A DNA stretch of 8,916 bases from Candidatus Nanohaloarchaea archaeon (lineage in GTDB: Archaea; EX4484-52; GLR71). The DNA is taken from the NCBI GenBank assembly GCA_030671745.1, contig DAOVHT010000042.1, forward strand, positions 1 to 8,916. The letters run 5' to 3'. Below the pieces are notes generated by a model. That model did no database searches. It was not told the origin of the DNA and saw only the letters and a program-made list of their open reading frames with translations. The position numbers were made by a program, and so were the translations under genes. This document shows, piece by piece, positions 1-6,197 of this stretch (its first letter is position 1; every line of letters starts with the position of its first letter).

Positions 1-1
1 T

Positions 2-410
2 AATGGGATAGAGATACGGAATCCTTCTTATTATAATTTATTTATTGGAAATAATATCCATACTGATAATGGTGGATATGAGTCTGTTAGTATGGGATTT
101 AATGATGCTGATCATAATATGTTCAAAAATAATAAACTATATTCTGATATATCTCCCACTGTAGAGATTCATGGCGTTAATAATACTTTTATCGGTGATA
201 CATTTTTTAATCAGGGGAGTAGTCAAATAGCGCTCAGAGATTCTACATCTTGGTTCATATACAACAACGAGACAGATGGCGACATCTGGCTCAAGACTAA
301 TCCTTCAGTCGCAGTAGCAATAAACCGAACCCTAACAACCTGGTCAACTTCAGAGATGGCTTGGAATGATACTTCATCAGTAGCAGTTACCATGACTTAT
401 AACTTGACTG
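2..410 (+). repeat. Long in-gene repeat, copy 1 (beta-helix plus W-module)
   Basis: This stretch aligns without any gap to 1970-2378, at an exact offset of 1968 bases (656 codons). It encodes NGIEIRNPSYYNLFIGNNIH through the module ending YNLTGL. Anchors checked: AATGGGATAGA at 2/1970, TGGTTCAT at 251/2219, AAGACTAA at 293/2261, TGGTCA at 341/2309. It probably starts left of the window. The copies have diverged at many positions, so the duplication is not recent, yet the frame and length are kept. Confidence 0.85.
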
Positions 411-3400
411 GTCTTGAAACAAATACAGATTACATAATTTATAATAATTTAGAAATAAATGATGTCATACAGACAGATTCCGAGGGTGCTTTGAGTTTTG
501 ATGTTTATTTCGCCAGCGCAGAGATCCTAGAGACCCAAGAGATATCAGTTGAACAATTAATAGTCCCTGCAGGTTGTGACCATTTAATATATTCCCTGCC
601 CTACATAATTACTGACAACAATTCAATCTATTGTCTCAATCAGGATTTTATGGTAAATACTGAAGCAGCAATAACTTTCGCAACAGGTATACAGAACACG
701 ACTTTAGACTGTATGGGGTATAGAATTGATGGTATGGATGTAAGTGCTTTTGGTGTTGATCTGGGGGGGGGTACTGAAAATAACACCGTTAAAAATTGTG
801 AGATTACTAATTTTAATAATGGGATCTATTTAACTTCTCAGACAACAAATAATTATTTTATTAACAATACACTCACAAACAATGTTAATGGTATTTATTC
901 AGATGCCCAAATTAGCACAATTATCAATGGAACTATACATGACAATAATTATGATTATGTTTCGGAATTCTCAACTGCTATAATTCAAGCAATAAATACA
1001 AATTTTACAGAACCAAGGCTTATGTATTATGATGTTGGTAACATTTGGTTCAATTATAATGATGATGGTGGAAGTATATGGCTTAACCGAACTACGAGCG
1101 GCAGTACTGTTATCACACGAACTTTAGTCAACTGGAACCAGACACTCCTGCAATGGGATGAATCCTCTTCTGTAACAATCACTGCAACCTACAACCTCTC
1201 AGGCATGTTCCCTGACACACTGTACAAAGTCTACACAAATTCAACTCAAGCCGCAAATGCTTGGACTGATTCAGATGGCGATATGACCTTTGATTTACCT
1301 ATGACTGTAAACACAGATTACGAGATTTCTGTCAAAAATGACACATTCGCATACACCTACGACAACTGTGACATAAACATAACGAGCCTGCCTTATACAA
1401 TCACCCAGAACAATTATAATTACTGTCTTAATTCGGACTTATCAATAGGCGAGGTGACCGCAATTATTTTTGGTGGGGGTGTACAGAATACAACCTTGGA
1501 TTGTAAAGGGTATGTGATGCATGGTGATGATACATTTGGGAGTTATGGTATTTTCCTTACTGGTGTGAATACTAAAGATAACATTATTGAAAACTGTCAT
1601 CTGACTGATTTTGCTTATGGGATTTATCTTAATTACTCAAGTGGTAATCTGATTTCGCAGAACGCTATATCTTCTTATAGTTCTGATGGTGGACTTACTG
1701 TATATTACTCTAACAATACTCAGATAATAAACAATGTAATTTCCTTCAGTGATGGTTATGATGATGCAATACGCGTTGACTATTCAGATAACATTATGAT
1801 TCTAAATAATACTGTTTATTCACCTATTGAGGGTGATGATGGTATTGATTTATATTATGGTATAAATCACACAATAAAAAATAATAATATCACAACTGAT
1901 GATAATGGACTTGAAATAAGTTATATCAATGATTCTCTTTTCGAGAATAACAGTGTTGTGTCAGGATATAATGGGATAGATATAAGGGCTAATTCTTATT
2001 ACAATTTATTTGTTGGAAATAATATACATACAGATAATTGGGGTTATGAGTCTCTTAATTTAGGATTTAACGATGTTTATGATACTATGTTTAAAAGTAA
2101 TACATTATATTCAAATCCATATAGTACTATTCGGATCCATGGTCTTAATAATACTTTTGTAGGTGATACATTTTTTAATGAGGGGGGTAGCCAAATAGAG
2201 TTTATTGATTCAACTACTTGGTTCATCTACAACAACGAGACAGACGGCGACATCTGGCTAAAGACTAATCCCTCTGGAACATTAAAACTTAACAGAACCC
2301 TAACAACCTGGTCAGCATCCGATATGGCCTGGGATGATATATCCTCAGTTGCAGTCAACATGACTTACAACCTGACAGGATTGGATGCAGACAGCCAATA
2401 TCTAATCTTCGATAATGATACACTTACCGAAACTTTACAGACAGACATAGAAGGTGCATTGGATTTTGTTATCTCTTATTCAGGTGCAGAACAACACACA
2501 ATCTATGTCGCAAGACACAGACCGATAATGGCAATTGAAAGTCCATCAAACAAGACTTACAATGTTACTCCGACAGATTTCAACATAACTGTCACCAATT
2601 TTGTGAATGACACATCCTGGTGCGGTTACTCGCTTGACAACGCAGCAAACATTACGATGGATAATGACACAGACACACATTTCTATGCCGAAGACCTCTC
2701 AATCACAGATGGTGAACATTCAATAACATTTGTCTGCAATGACACCGAAAACCGACAGAATGATGTCACAATCTCTTTCACATACACAGCTCCTATGACC
2801 TGTTCAGACAGCATACAAAACCAGGGCGAGACTGGCATAGACTGTGGAGGTCCTTGTTCTGCATGTCCTGATGATGACGAAGACGGTGATTCACAAGGTG
2901 GTTCAGGTGGTAGTTTCATCGTACCTACAGATGATACTGACTATGATGATGACTTAGAAATAAACGAGACAGATATTGATGACCTGATAGAGGATATGAT
3001 TGATGAAATAGCTATAGTTATTGACTCACAAAATCTGACAGACCTTGACAACACTACAAAACAGAAAATGTTTGTCGCACTTGAACGCTTAAATGAGGTC
3101 AACACAAGACTGGAAGAACTTCAAGACATGGATGTTGAAGGCATTGACATTGCAATCAGTATGTTAGAGCTTGCAAGGCAGGCATTCAATCAGGGTGATT
3201 ATGATGAAGTTACATCTCTTACTGAACGTGCAAACATCATGCTTGAAGAAAAAGAAACGATATTGGATGCAACAGAGAGAAAACAGAACATAACATCTTT
3301 TGCAGTCATATTGGTGGCATTGTCTGCGGTTGCAATATCATTATTTTACATAAAGAAAACACACTTTATGACTCACAAGACAGGTCATTCTTTATCGAGT

Positions 3401-3682
3401 GATATTTCAGGAGATAGTTTATCTGGTGGCGCATTCTTCAGTTACAAGCATCCGGCTGAAAAAACGAATACTGCCGCTATTGCACCTGGAAACATAAATA
3501 ATCATAATGCAATCCGCACGCAACAAAAATCTAATATATTTTCATCAGTAGATAAAGATTCAAAAGATATGCACAAGACTCTTAAAGTAACATTGAAAAA
3601 ACTACAGGATTTGCATAATTCCGTTAATAAAAATGATACGTTCTCAAACAAGCATAAAAATAAAAAAGTACAAAACAACTAA
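2..3682 (+). CDS. Giant beta-helix (NosD-like) surface protein, 5'-truncated by window edge
   Basis: The reading frame is open from base 2, so the N-terminus and any signal peptide lie outside; 1226 residues are visible. Seen: repeated short Asn/Gly-rich turns (GIYL, NNTF, NCxITxF) typical of right-handed parallel beta-helices; two Cys modules (SLPYxI..NN..YCL ... QNTTLDCxGY, about 580-740 and 1370-1530) that look like helix caps; three copies of a W-rich module (WFIYNNETDGDIWL ... TTWS ... YNLTGL at 250-410, 1045-1205, 2218-2378). Then follow an Ig-like segment (2520-2790), a Cys motif (GIDCGGPCSACP, near 2830-2868), an Asp/Gly linker (2869-2990), an alpha-helical coiled-coil stretch (3000-3285), one membrane helix (3292-3354) and a roughly 100-residue Lys/Ser/Asn-rich tail. 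Many NxS/T sequons suggest N-glycosylation. Inferred: a cell-surface adhesin or envelope protein anchored by its C-terminus. The downstream hydrolase starts 5 bases after the stop. Family level is secure; the ligand is unknown. Confidence 0.85.
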   Translation, partial: NGIEIRNPSYYNLFIGNNIHTDNGGYESVSMGFNDADHNMFKNNKLYSDISPTVEIHGVNNTFIGDTFFNQGSSQIALRDSTSWFIYNNETDGDIWLKTNPSVAVAINRTLTTWSTSEMAWNDTSSVAVTMTYNLTGLETNTDYIIYNNLEINDVIQTDSEGALSFDVYFASAEILETQEISVEQLIVPAGCDHLIYSLPYIITDNNSIYCLNQDFMVNTEAAITFATGIQNTTLDCMGYRIDGMDVSAFGVDLGGGTENNTVKNCEITNFNNGIYLTSQTTNNYFINNTLTNNVNGIYSDAQISTIINGTIHDNNYDYVSEFSTAIIQAINTNFTEPRLMYYDVGNIWFNYNDDGGSIWLNRTTSGSTVITRTLVNWNQTLLQWDESSSVTITATYNLSGMFPDTLYKVYTNSTQAANAWTDSDGDMTFDLPMTVNTDYEISVKNDTFAYTYDNCDINITSLPYTITQNNYNYCLNSDLSIGEVTAIIFGGGVQNTTLDCKGYVMHGDDTFGSYGIFLTGVNTKDNIIENCHLTDFAYGIYLNYSSGNLISQNAISSYSSDGGLTVYYSNNTQIINNVISFSDGYDDAIRVDYSDNIMILNNTVYSPIEGDDGIDLYYGINHTIKNNNITTDDNGLEISYINDSLFENNSVVSGYNGIDIRANSYYNLFVGNNIHTDNWGYESLNLGFNDVYDTMFKSNTLYSNPYSTIRIHGLNNTFVGDTFFNEGGSQIEFIDSTTWFIYNNETDGDIWLKTNPSGTLKLNRTLTTWSASDMAWDDISSVAVNMTYNLTGLDADSQYLIFDNDTLTETLQTDIEGALDFVISYSGAEQHTIYVARHRPIMAIESPSNKTYNVTPTDFNITVTNFVNDTSWCGYSLDNAANITMDNDTDTHFYAEDLSITDGEHSITFVCNDTENRQNDVTISFTYTAPMTCSDSIQNQGETGIDCGGPCSACPDDDEDGDSQGGSGGSFIVPTDDTDYDDDLEINETDIDDLIEDMIDEIAIVIDSQNLTDLDNTTKQKMFVALERLNEVNTRLEELQDMDVEGIDIAISMLELARQAFNQGDYDEVTSLTERANIMLEEKETILDATERKQNITSFAVILVALSAVAISLFYIKKTHFMTHKTGHSLSSDISGDSLSGGAFFSYKHPAEKTNTAAIAPGNINNHNAIRTQQKSNIFSSVDKDSKDMHKTLKVTLKKLQDLHNSVNKNDTFSNKHKNKKVQNN
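763..771 (+). repeat. G9 homopolymer inside the surface-protein gene
   Basis: Nine consecutive G residues in an A/T-rich gene, read as Leu-Gly-Gly-Gly-Thr within a beta-helix turn. The paralogous second module has no such run at the matching place. The tract is currently in frame. A loss or gain of one G would stop translation of the remaining roughly 970 codons, including the membrane anchor. Confidence 0.9.
1970..2378 (+). repeat. Long in-gene repeat, copy 2
   Basis: Partner of 2-410, offset 1968 bases with no indels. It encodes NGIDIRANSYYNLFVGNNIH through YNLTGL. A third, more diverged copy of only the W-module lies at about 1045-1205. Confidence 0.85.
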
Positions 3683-3687
3683 TTCTC

Positions 3688-4332
3688 ATGAAAACATATA
3701 CTGTTGGTAATATCAAAGTGCATCTTTTAGGTCATGCCTCAACCAGAATCGTCTCATGCACAAAGACAATCTACATCGACCCATATATCCTCCCCGACAA
3801 CAGCCCCAAAGCAGACCTGATCCTTGTGACCCATGAACATTTTGATCACTGCGCACTTGACAAGATTACCCAGATATCAGATGACAATACCCAAATCATA
3901 GCGCCAGAAGGATGCGCACAGACAATCAAAACTGAAATGACAGAGATTTCAGTCGGAAAAACAATCGATTTAGACAACATCAAAATCACAGCAGTTGAAG
4001 CCTACAACATCGGCAAACAGTTCCATCCGAAAGGCACAGGAGTCGGATACATAATAGATATTGACGGCGTAAAGATATACCACGCCGGTGATACCGACAG
4101 GATTCCTGAGATGCGCGACCTGAAAGAAAAAGACATTGACATCGCATTCCTTCCGGTCGGCGGAACCTATACGATGGATATTGGTGAAGCATCTGATGCC
4201 ACAAGAGACATCATGCCCAAAGTCGTGATACCTATGCATTACGGAGCAATCAAGGGCACAGCAGCGGACATCGACGCATTCAAACGCCTTGTAAAAGATA
4301 AAGCGCCAGAGGTTGAGGTCAAAGTATTATGA
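3688..4332 (+). CDS. Metallo-beta-lactamase-fold hydrolase (Lactamase_B_3 / UlaG-like)
   Basis: A 214-residue complete protein. The metal-binding signature THEHFDH is at residues 48-54 (H49, H51, D53, H54). Further ligands are plausibly in HAGDTD (H132-D137, D135) and PMHYG (H184). This matches the small single-domain metallo-beta-lactamase fold of the UPF0173/UlaG type, which binds two metals. The substrate cannot be read from the sequence. There is no signal peptide, so it is probably cytoplasmic. The ATG lies 5 bases after the stop of the surface-protein gene, with no clear Shine-Dalgarno site, suggesting co-transcription and re-initiation. Codon use is more GC-rich than the beta-helix region. 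The fold call is firm; a specific function should not be assumed. Confidence 0.9.
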   Translation: MKTYTVGNIKVHLLGHASTRIVSCTKTIYIDPYILPDNSPKADLILVTHEHFDHCALDKITQISDDNTQIIAPEGCAQTIKTEMTEISVGKTIDLDNIKITAVEAYNIGKQFHPKGTGVGYIIDIDGVKIYHAGDTDRIPEMRDLKEKDIDIAFLPVGGTYTMDIGEASDATRDIMPKVVIPMHYGAIKGTAADIDAFKRLVKDKAPEVEVKVL

Positions 4333-4351
4333 TCACCACACACCCCTTCTT

Positions 4352-4368
4352 TTTATAAAACTTTATGT
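4352..4368 (+). promoter_or_regulatory. TATA-like promoter of the tRNA-Met leader
   Basis: TTTATAAAACTTTATGT is an archaeal TATA-like element. Its last 12 bases, AAAACTTTATGT (4357-4368), recur exactly at 8659-8670 upstream of tRNA-Thr. Initiation about 25 bases downstream would fall near 4385, giving an 80-base leader before the tRNA. Confidence 0.5.
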
Positions 4369-4412
4369 ATAATTTTTCATGCTGAGCATAAGTTAAGTTA
4401 GGTTCGATAACT

Positions 4413-4467
4413 AGTCACCTGAGCGCAAGCGAACGGTGGCTTAAATGATCGACCTTTTTTAAGGTCG
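4413..4467 (+). other. Two adjacent hairpins in the tRNA-Met leader (possible small RNA)
   Basis: Hairpin 1: AGTCACC (4413-4419) pairs with GGTGGCT (4435-4441), one G-T wobble. Inside is a GC/GC step closed by a GCAA tetraloop, and an internal loop TGA/GAAC that could form tandem sheared G-A pairs, reminiscent of a kink-turn but not matching its consensus. Hairpin 2: CGACCTT (4450-4456), loop TTTT, AAGGTCG (4461-4467), ending one base before the tRNA. The T6 run at 4455-4460 could end a short transcript. Pairings are read directly; an RNA function is only inferred. Confidence 0.35.
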
Positions 4468-4508
4468 TGCCGAAGTGGCTCAGCCTGGTTTAGAGCGCTA
4501 GACTCATA

Positions 4509-4562
4509 TGTGTATGAGTAATGACCATCGCAAGATGGGATGATATTTGAAAGCGCTGAGAA
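4509..4562 (+). other. tRNA intron 1 (54 bases, position 37/38)
   Basis: A strict BHB motif: central helix CTCA (4503-4506) with TGAG (4557-4560), 3-base bulges TAT (4507-4509) and AAA (4561-4563), each cut between the second and third base. The intron-side helix is GTGT (4510-4513) with GCGC (4553-4556), with two G-T wobbles. An inner hairpin CCATC-GCAA-GATGG spans 4525-4538. Confidence 0.85.
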
Positions 4563-4584
4563 ATCTAGAGGTCGTGGGTCCGAA

Positions 4585-4617
4585 TGCAATGGATGTAATA
4601 TTTACCATCGCTGGAAA
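4585..4617 (+). other. tRNA intron 2 (33 bases, T-loop position 59/60)
   Basis: The central 4-bp helix is TCCG (4579-4582) with TGGA (4612-4615), one wobble. The bulges are AAT (4583-4585) and AAT (4616-4618). The exon side is the T-stem; the intron-side stem is GC-A-ATGG (4586-4592) with CCAT-C-GC (4605-4611), with one mismatch. Cutting between the second and third bulge bases restores a 7-base T-loop exactly. Confidence 0.83.
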
Positions 4618-4631
4618 TCCCACCTTCGGCA

Positions 4632-4643
4632 TTTTTTTATTTT
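4632..4643 (+). terminator. T-rich terminator of tRNA-Met
   Basis: A T7 run begins immediately after the discriminator base, followed by more T. This is the usual archaeal oligo-T termination signal, without a hairpin. Confidence 0.6.
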
Positions 4644-4696
4644 AAATTAAAAACAAATTCTCATAAAAACTAGTAATTACTGGATATATGACATAC

Positions 4697-4710
4697 TATT
4701 TTTTAATAAT
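4697..4710 (+). promoter_or_regulatory. TATA-like box of the 146-residue protein gene
   Basis: TATTTTTTAATAAT is centred about 27 bases before the ATG at 4731. With no Shine-Dalgarno site present, this spacing fits a leaderless transcript. Confidence 0.45.
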
Positions 4711-4730
4711 CATCATATTAACTATATACT

Positions 4731-5171
4731 ATGTATGGTCTTTTAAGAACTGAAGAAACAGATATTGAAAAACTAAAAACACTTATACCTAAATTATTGA
4801 TGGGATGTAAACAATATCTGTATACCAATTACGATTTTGATGATGGGTTAACATATAAGACTATTTGTCAGTTCTATTTAGAACATCAAGGCAATCTAGA
4901 TGAATGTGGAGGCCACTATCAACTAGACACTAAAACCATTGATACTGTAATCCCTGATGGAAATATTAATTTTGTTTATAATAAAAATACCGATAATGCG
5001 TTAGAGATTTATATAATGAATCAAGGTTTAGGACATCAGGATGCGAAATACAAAGACAAAGTAGATGAGATAGTAAATCACATAAAAGGTCTTCTGGAAG
5101 AAGAAAATATGTCTTATGAAGACGTCCTTATCGATGAAATTCAGAAATTCACACCTAGATCACACAATTAA
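4731..5171 (+). CDS. Unrecognised 146-residue protein
   Basis: I do not recognise a family. The frame is complete, with ATG at 4731 and TAA at 5169-5171. The protein looks soluble: no signal peptide or membrane segment. It appears to have an N-terminal helix (TDIEKLKTLIPKLL), a central Tyr/Asp-rich region containing two Cys (ICQFYLEHQGNLDECGGHYQ), a short strand-rich part (INFVYNK, LEIYIMN), and an acidic C-terminal helical region (DKVDEIVNHIKGLLEEE onward). It stands alone between the tRNA-Met gene and the cold-shock gene, with its own TATA-like box. Codon use is like its neighbours, so it is probably real. No function is proposed. Confidence 0.7.
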   Translation: MYGLLRTEETDIEKLKTLIPKLLMGCKQYLYTNYDFDDGLTYKTICQFYLEHQGNLDECGGHYQLDTKTIDTVIPDGNINFVYNKNTDNALEIYIMNQGLGHQDAKYKDKVDEIVNHIKGLLEEENMSYEDVLIDEIQKFTPRSHN

Positions 5172-5232
5172 AGAGCTATTTAATATTAATTTTCCAGACA
5201 TTTCACCCAAAAAACCCCAAAACCACCCAAAC

Positions 5233-5242
5233 CTTTAAAAAG
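5233..5242 (+). promoter_or_regulatory. TATA box of the cold-shock gene
   Basis: CTTTAAAAAG is preceded by an A/C-rich stretch (ACCCAAAC) that could serve as the BRE. Transcription would start near 5260, at the foot of the predicted 5' UTR stem, leaving a leader of about 80 bases. Confidence 0.55.
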
Positions 5243-5261
5243 AAATAACATAAAGTTAAAG

Positions 5262-5329
5262 CAGAATACTTGAAAACATGAGACTTCTTTAATATTTTAG
5301 GACAATCATAATTTCGCAGTATTCTGGAG
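5262..5329 (+). promoter_or_regulatory. Long 5' UTR hairpin with Shine-Dalgarno at its base
   Basis: CAGAATACT (5262-5270) is the exact reverse complement of AGTATTCTG (5318-5326). The stem continues as TGAAA (5271-5275) with TTTCG (5312-5316) after one bulged C (5317), and ATGA (5278-5281) can pair with TCAT (5306-5309). The Shine-Dalgarno site GGAG (5326-5329) starts in the last stem base. Such a leader could make translation depend on temperature. Confidence 0.6.
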
Positions 5330-5339
5330 TAGATTGAAA

Positions 5340-5531
5340 ATGGAAGGAACAGTAAAATGGTTTAACGCTGATAAAGGATTTGGCTTTATCGAAGGCGAAG
5401 ATGGCGAAGATTATTTCGTACATCACAGTGCATTGGACGAAGGTACAAACCTTAACGAAAATGATAAAGTAACTTTTGAGCCAGCAGAGACAGAACGTGG
5501 TAAGCAGGCACAAGGTGTAAAATTACTATAA
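5340..5531 (+). CDS. Cold-shock domain protein (CspA family)
   Basis: A 63-residue single cold-shock domain: MEGTVKWFNADKGFGFIEG holds the N-terminal strand and RNP1 (KGFGFI, residues 12-17), and DYFVHHSAL (24-32) is RNP2. The end, GKQAQGVKLL, matches the family's AxNV-type last strand. It is a five-strand OB-fold that binds single-stranded RNA/DNA and acts as an RNA chaperone. The length is normal for the family. ATG at 5340 was chosen over the in-frame TTG at 5334 because GGAG sits 10 bases before the ATG but only 4 before the TTG, and because family members start M(K/E)GTVKWF. It is monocistronic, with its own TATA box, a long structured leader and a hairpin/oligo-T end. Cold-shock proteins are common in bacteria and patchy in archaea, so ancient transfer is possible. 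Confidence 0.95.
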   Translation: MEGTVKWFNADKGFGFIEGEDGEDYFVHHSALDEGTNLNENDKVTFEPAETERGKQAQGVKLL

Positions 5532-5537
5532 ACAAAT

Positions 5538-5575
5538 AATAATTAAACATTAATTATTGACTTTTTTTATTTTTT
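5538..5575 (+). terminator. Hairpin plus T-tract terminator of the cold-shock gene
   Basis: AATAATTAA (5538-5546), loop ACA, then TTAATTATT (5550-5558) form a perfect 9-bp A/T stem, followed by GAC and two T-runs to 5575. It resembles a bacterial intrinsic terminator; the T-runs alone would suffice in archaea. Confidence 0.6.
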
Positions 5576-5672
5576 ACTCTTTTTATCATCACTTATTTTT
5601 CAGATAACTTAGTTTATTTATCTCTATACATACCATAGTCTTAGTTATATTCCCAATCTCTAAAGGCAAAAC

Positions 5673-5682
5673 ACTTAAAAAG
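5673..5682 (+). promoter_or_regulatory. TATA-like box of the FKBP gene
   Basis: ACTTAAAAAG follows a purine-rich stretch. Initiation near 5706 would give a leader of about 50 bases, with no strong Shine-Dalgarno site. The remainder of the 5576-5756 gap shows only A/T-rich sequence and a short palindrome, GATTTAAATC, at 5734-5743. Confidence 0.45.
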
Positions 5683-5756
5683 TATAACTATTAATCTTTA
5701 ACATAGATCAATAAAATAAACAGATATTTCTTTGATTTAAATCGGATTTGATACAT

Positions 5757-6185
5757 ATGGCAGTAAAAGATGGCGACAAGATAAAAGTAGAGTACACAGG
5801 CACTCTTGAAGACGGATCAGTCTTTGACAGTTCAAAAACGCACAACGAACCATTAGAGTTTGAGGTTGGTAGCGGTCAGATAATCAAAGGTTTTGACGAT
5901 GCTGTTAAGGGCATGGAAAAAGGCGACGAGAAAGACATCAAACTTGCTCCTGCAGACGCTTACGGTGATGTTAACGCACAATTAGTGCAGAAAGTTCCAA
6001 AAGATCAGCTACCTAAAGAGGCAGAAGTTAAAGTAGGTATGACACTTGGTATGAGCTTACCTGATGGTCAGCAGATCCCAGCAAGAGTTACAGAAGTTGA
6101 AGACACAGAAGTTACAATCGACATAAACCATCCACTTGCAGGAAAGACACTAAATTTCAAGATCAAGGTCGTAGATATCGTATAG
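5757..6185 (+). CDS. FKBP-type peptidyl-prolyl cis-trans isomerase (SlyD-like)
   Basis: A 142-residue protein that speeds prolyl cis-trans isomerisation and acts as a folding chaperone in the cytoplasm. The FKBP core is split: residues 1-69 (VEYTGTLEDGSVFDSS at 11-26, VGSGQIIKGFDDAVKGM at 37-53, AY at 68-69) and 123-142 (INHPLAGKTLNFKIKV). Between them, about residues 70-122, lies the insert-in-flap chaperone domain (VPKDQLP, GMTLGM, ARVTEVEDTEVTID). This split layout defines the SlyD / short archaeal FKBP type. The His-rich tail of bacterial SlyD is absent. ATG at 5757 was preferred to the in-frame TTG at 5748, because MAVKDGDKIKVEY is the usual archaeal start. It is monocistronic, with its own promoter and T-rich end. 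Confidence 0.95.
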   Translation: MAVKDGDKIKVEYTGTLEDGSVFDSSKTHNEPLEFEVGSGQIIKGFDDAVKGMEKGDEKDIKLAPADAYGDVNAQLVQKVPKDQLPKEAEVKVGMTLGMSLPDGQQIPARVTEVEDTEVTIDINHPLAGKTLNFKIKVVDIV

Positions 6186-6197
6186 ATATCTTGACTC

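Larger units (their letters stand above)
4469..4631 (+). tRNA. Elongator tRNA-Met (CAT) with two introns
   Basis: Exons are 4469-4508, 4563-4584 and 4618-4631, giving a 76-base mature tRNA. Acceptor GCCGAAG pairs with CTTCGGC with discriminator A; the D-stem is GCTC/GAGC; the anticodon stem is CTAGA/TCTAG around CTCATAA (anticodon CAT at 4505-4507); the T-stem is GTGGG/CCCAC. The G1-C72 pair argues against the initiator. A tRNA-Ile2 with a modified C34 is not fully excluded, but an intron-bearing elongator Met gene with a GCTCAGCCTGG D-arm is familiar in archaea. The first intron is at 37/38, the second at 59/60 in the T-loop. No CCA is encoded, and a T7 tract follows at once. The mature T-loop is TCCGAAT, with C instead of the nearly invariant T at position 55. 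Confidence 0.88.

Noticed and set aside
2683..2919. 78-codon open frame on the minus strand inside the surface-protein gene
   Set aside because: It is the antisense of a clear domain region; low-complexity Ser/Pro product and no start signals.
3970..4239. Two overlapping minus-strand open frames within the hydrolase gene
   Set aside because: Shadows of a strongly supported gene with catalytic motifs on the plus strand; the products are Cys/Arg-rich without pattern.
4381..4450. A box C/D guide RNA in the tRNA-Met leader
   Set aside because: CTGA occurs at 4382 and 4419, but no proper RTGATGA C box is present; ATGATCG at 4445 is only a partial match.
4398..4589. 63-codon minus-strand frame across the tRNA-Met locus
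   Set aside because: It overlaps the leader hairpins and the two-intron tRNA, whose pairings explain the sequence.
5289..5513. Minus-strand frame opposite the cold-shock gene
   Set aside because: Antisense shadow of a well-recognised cold-shock domain.
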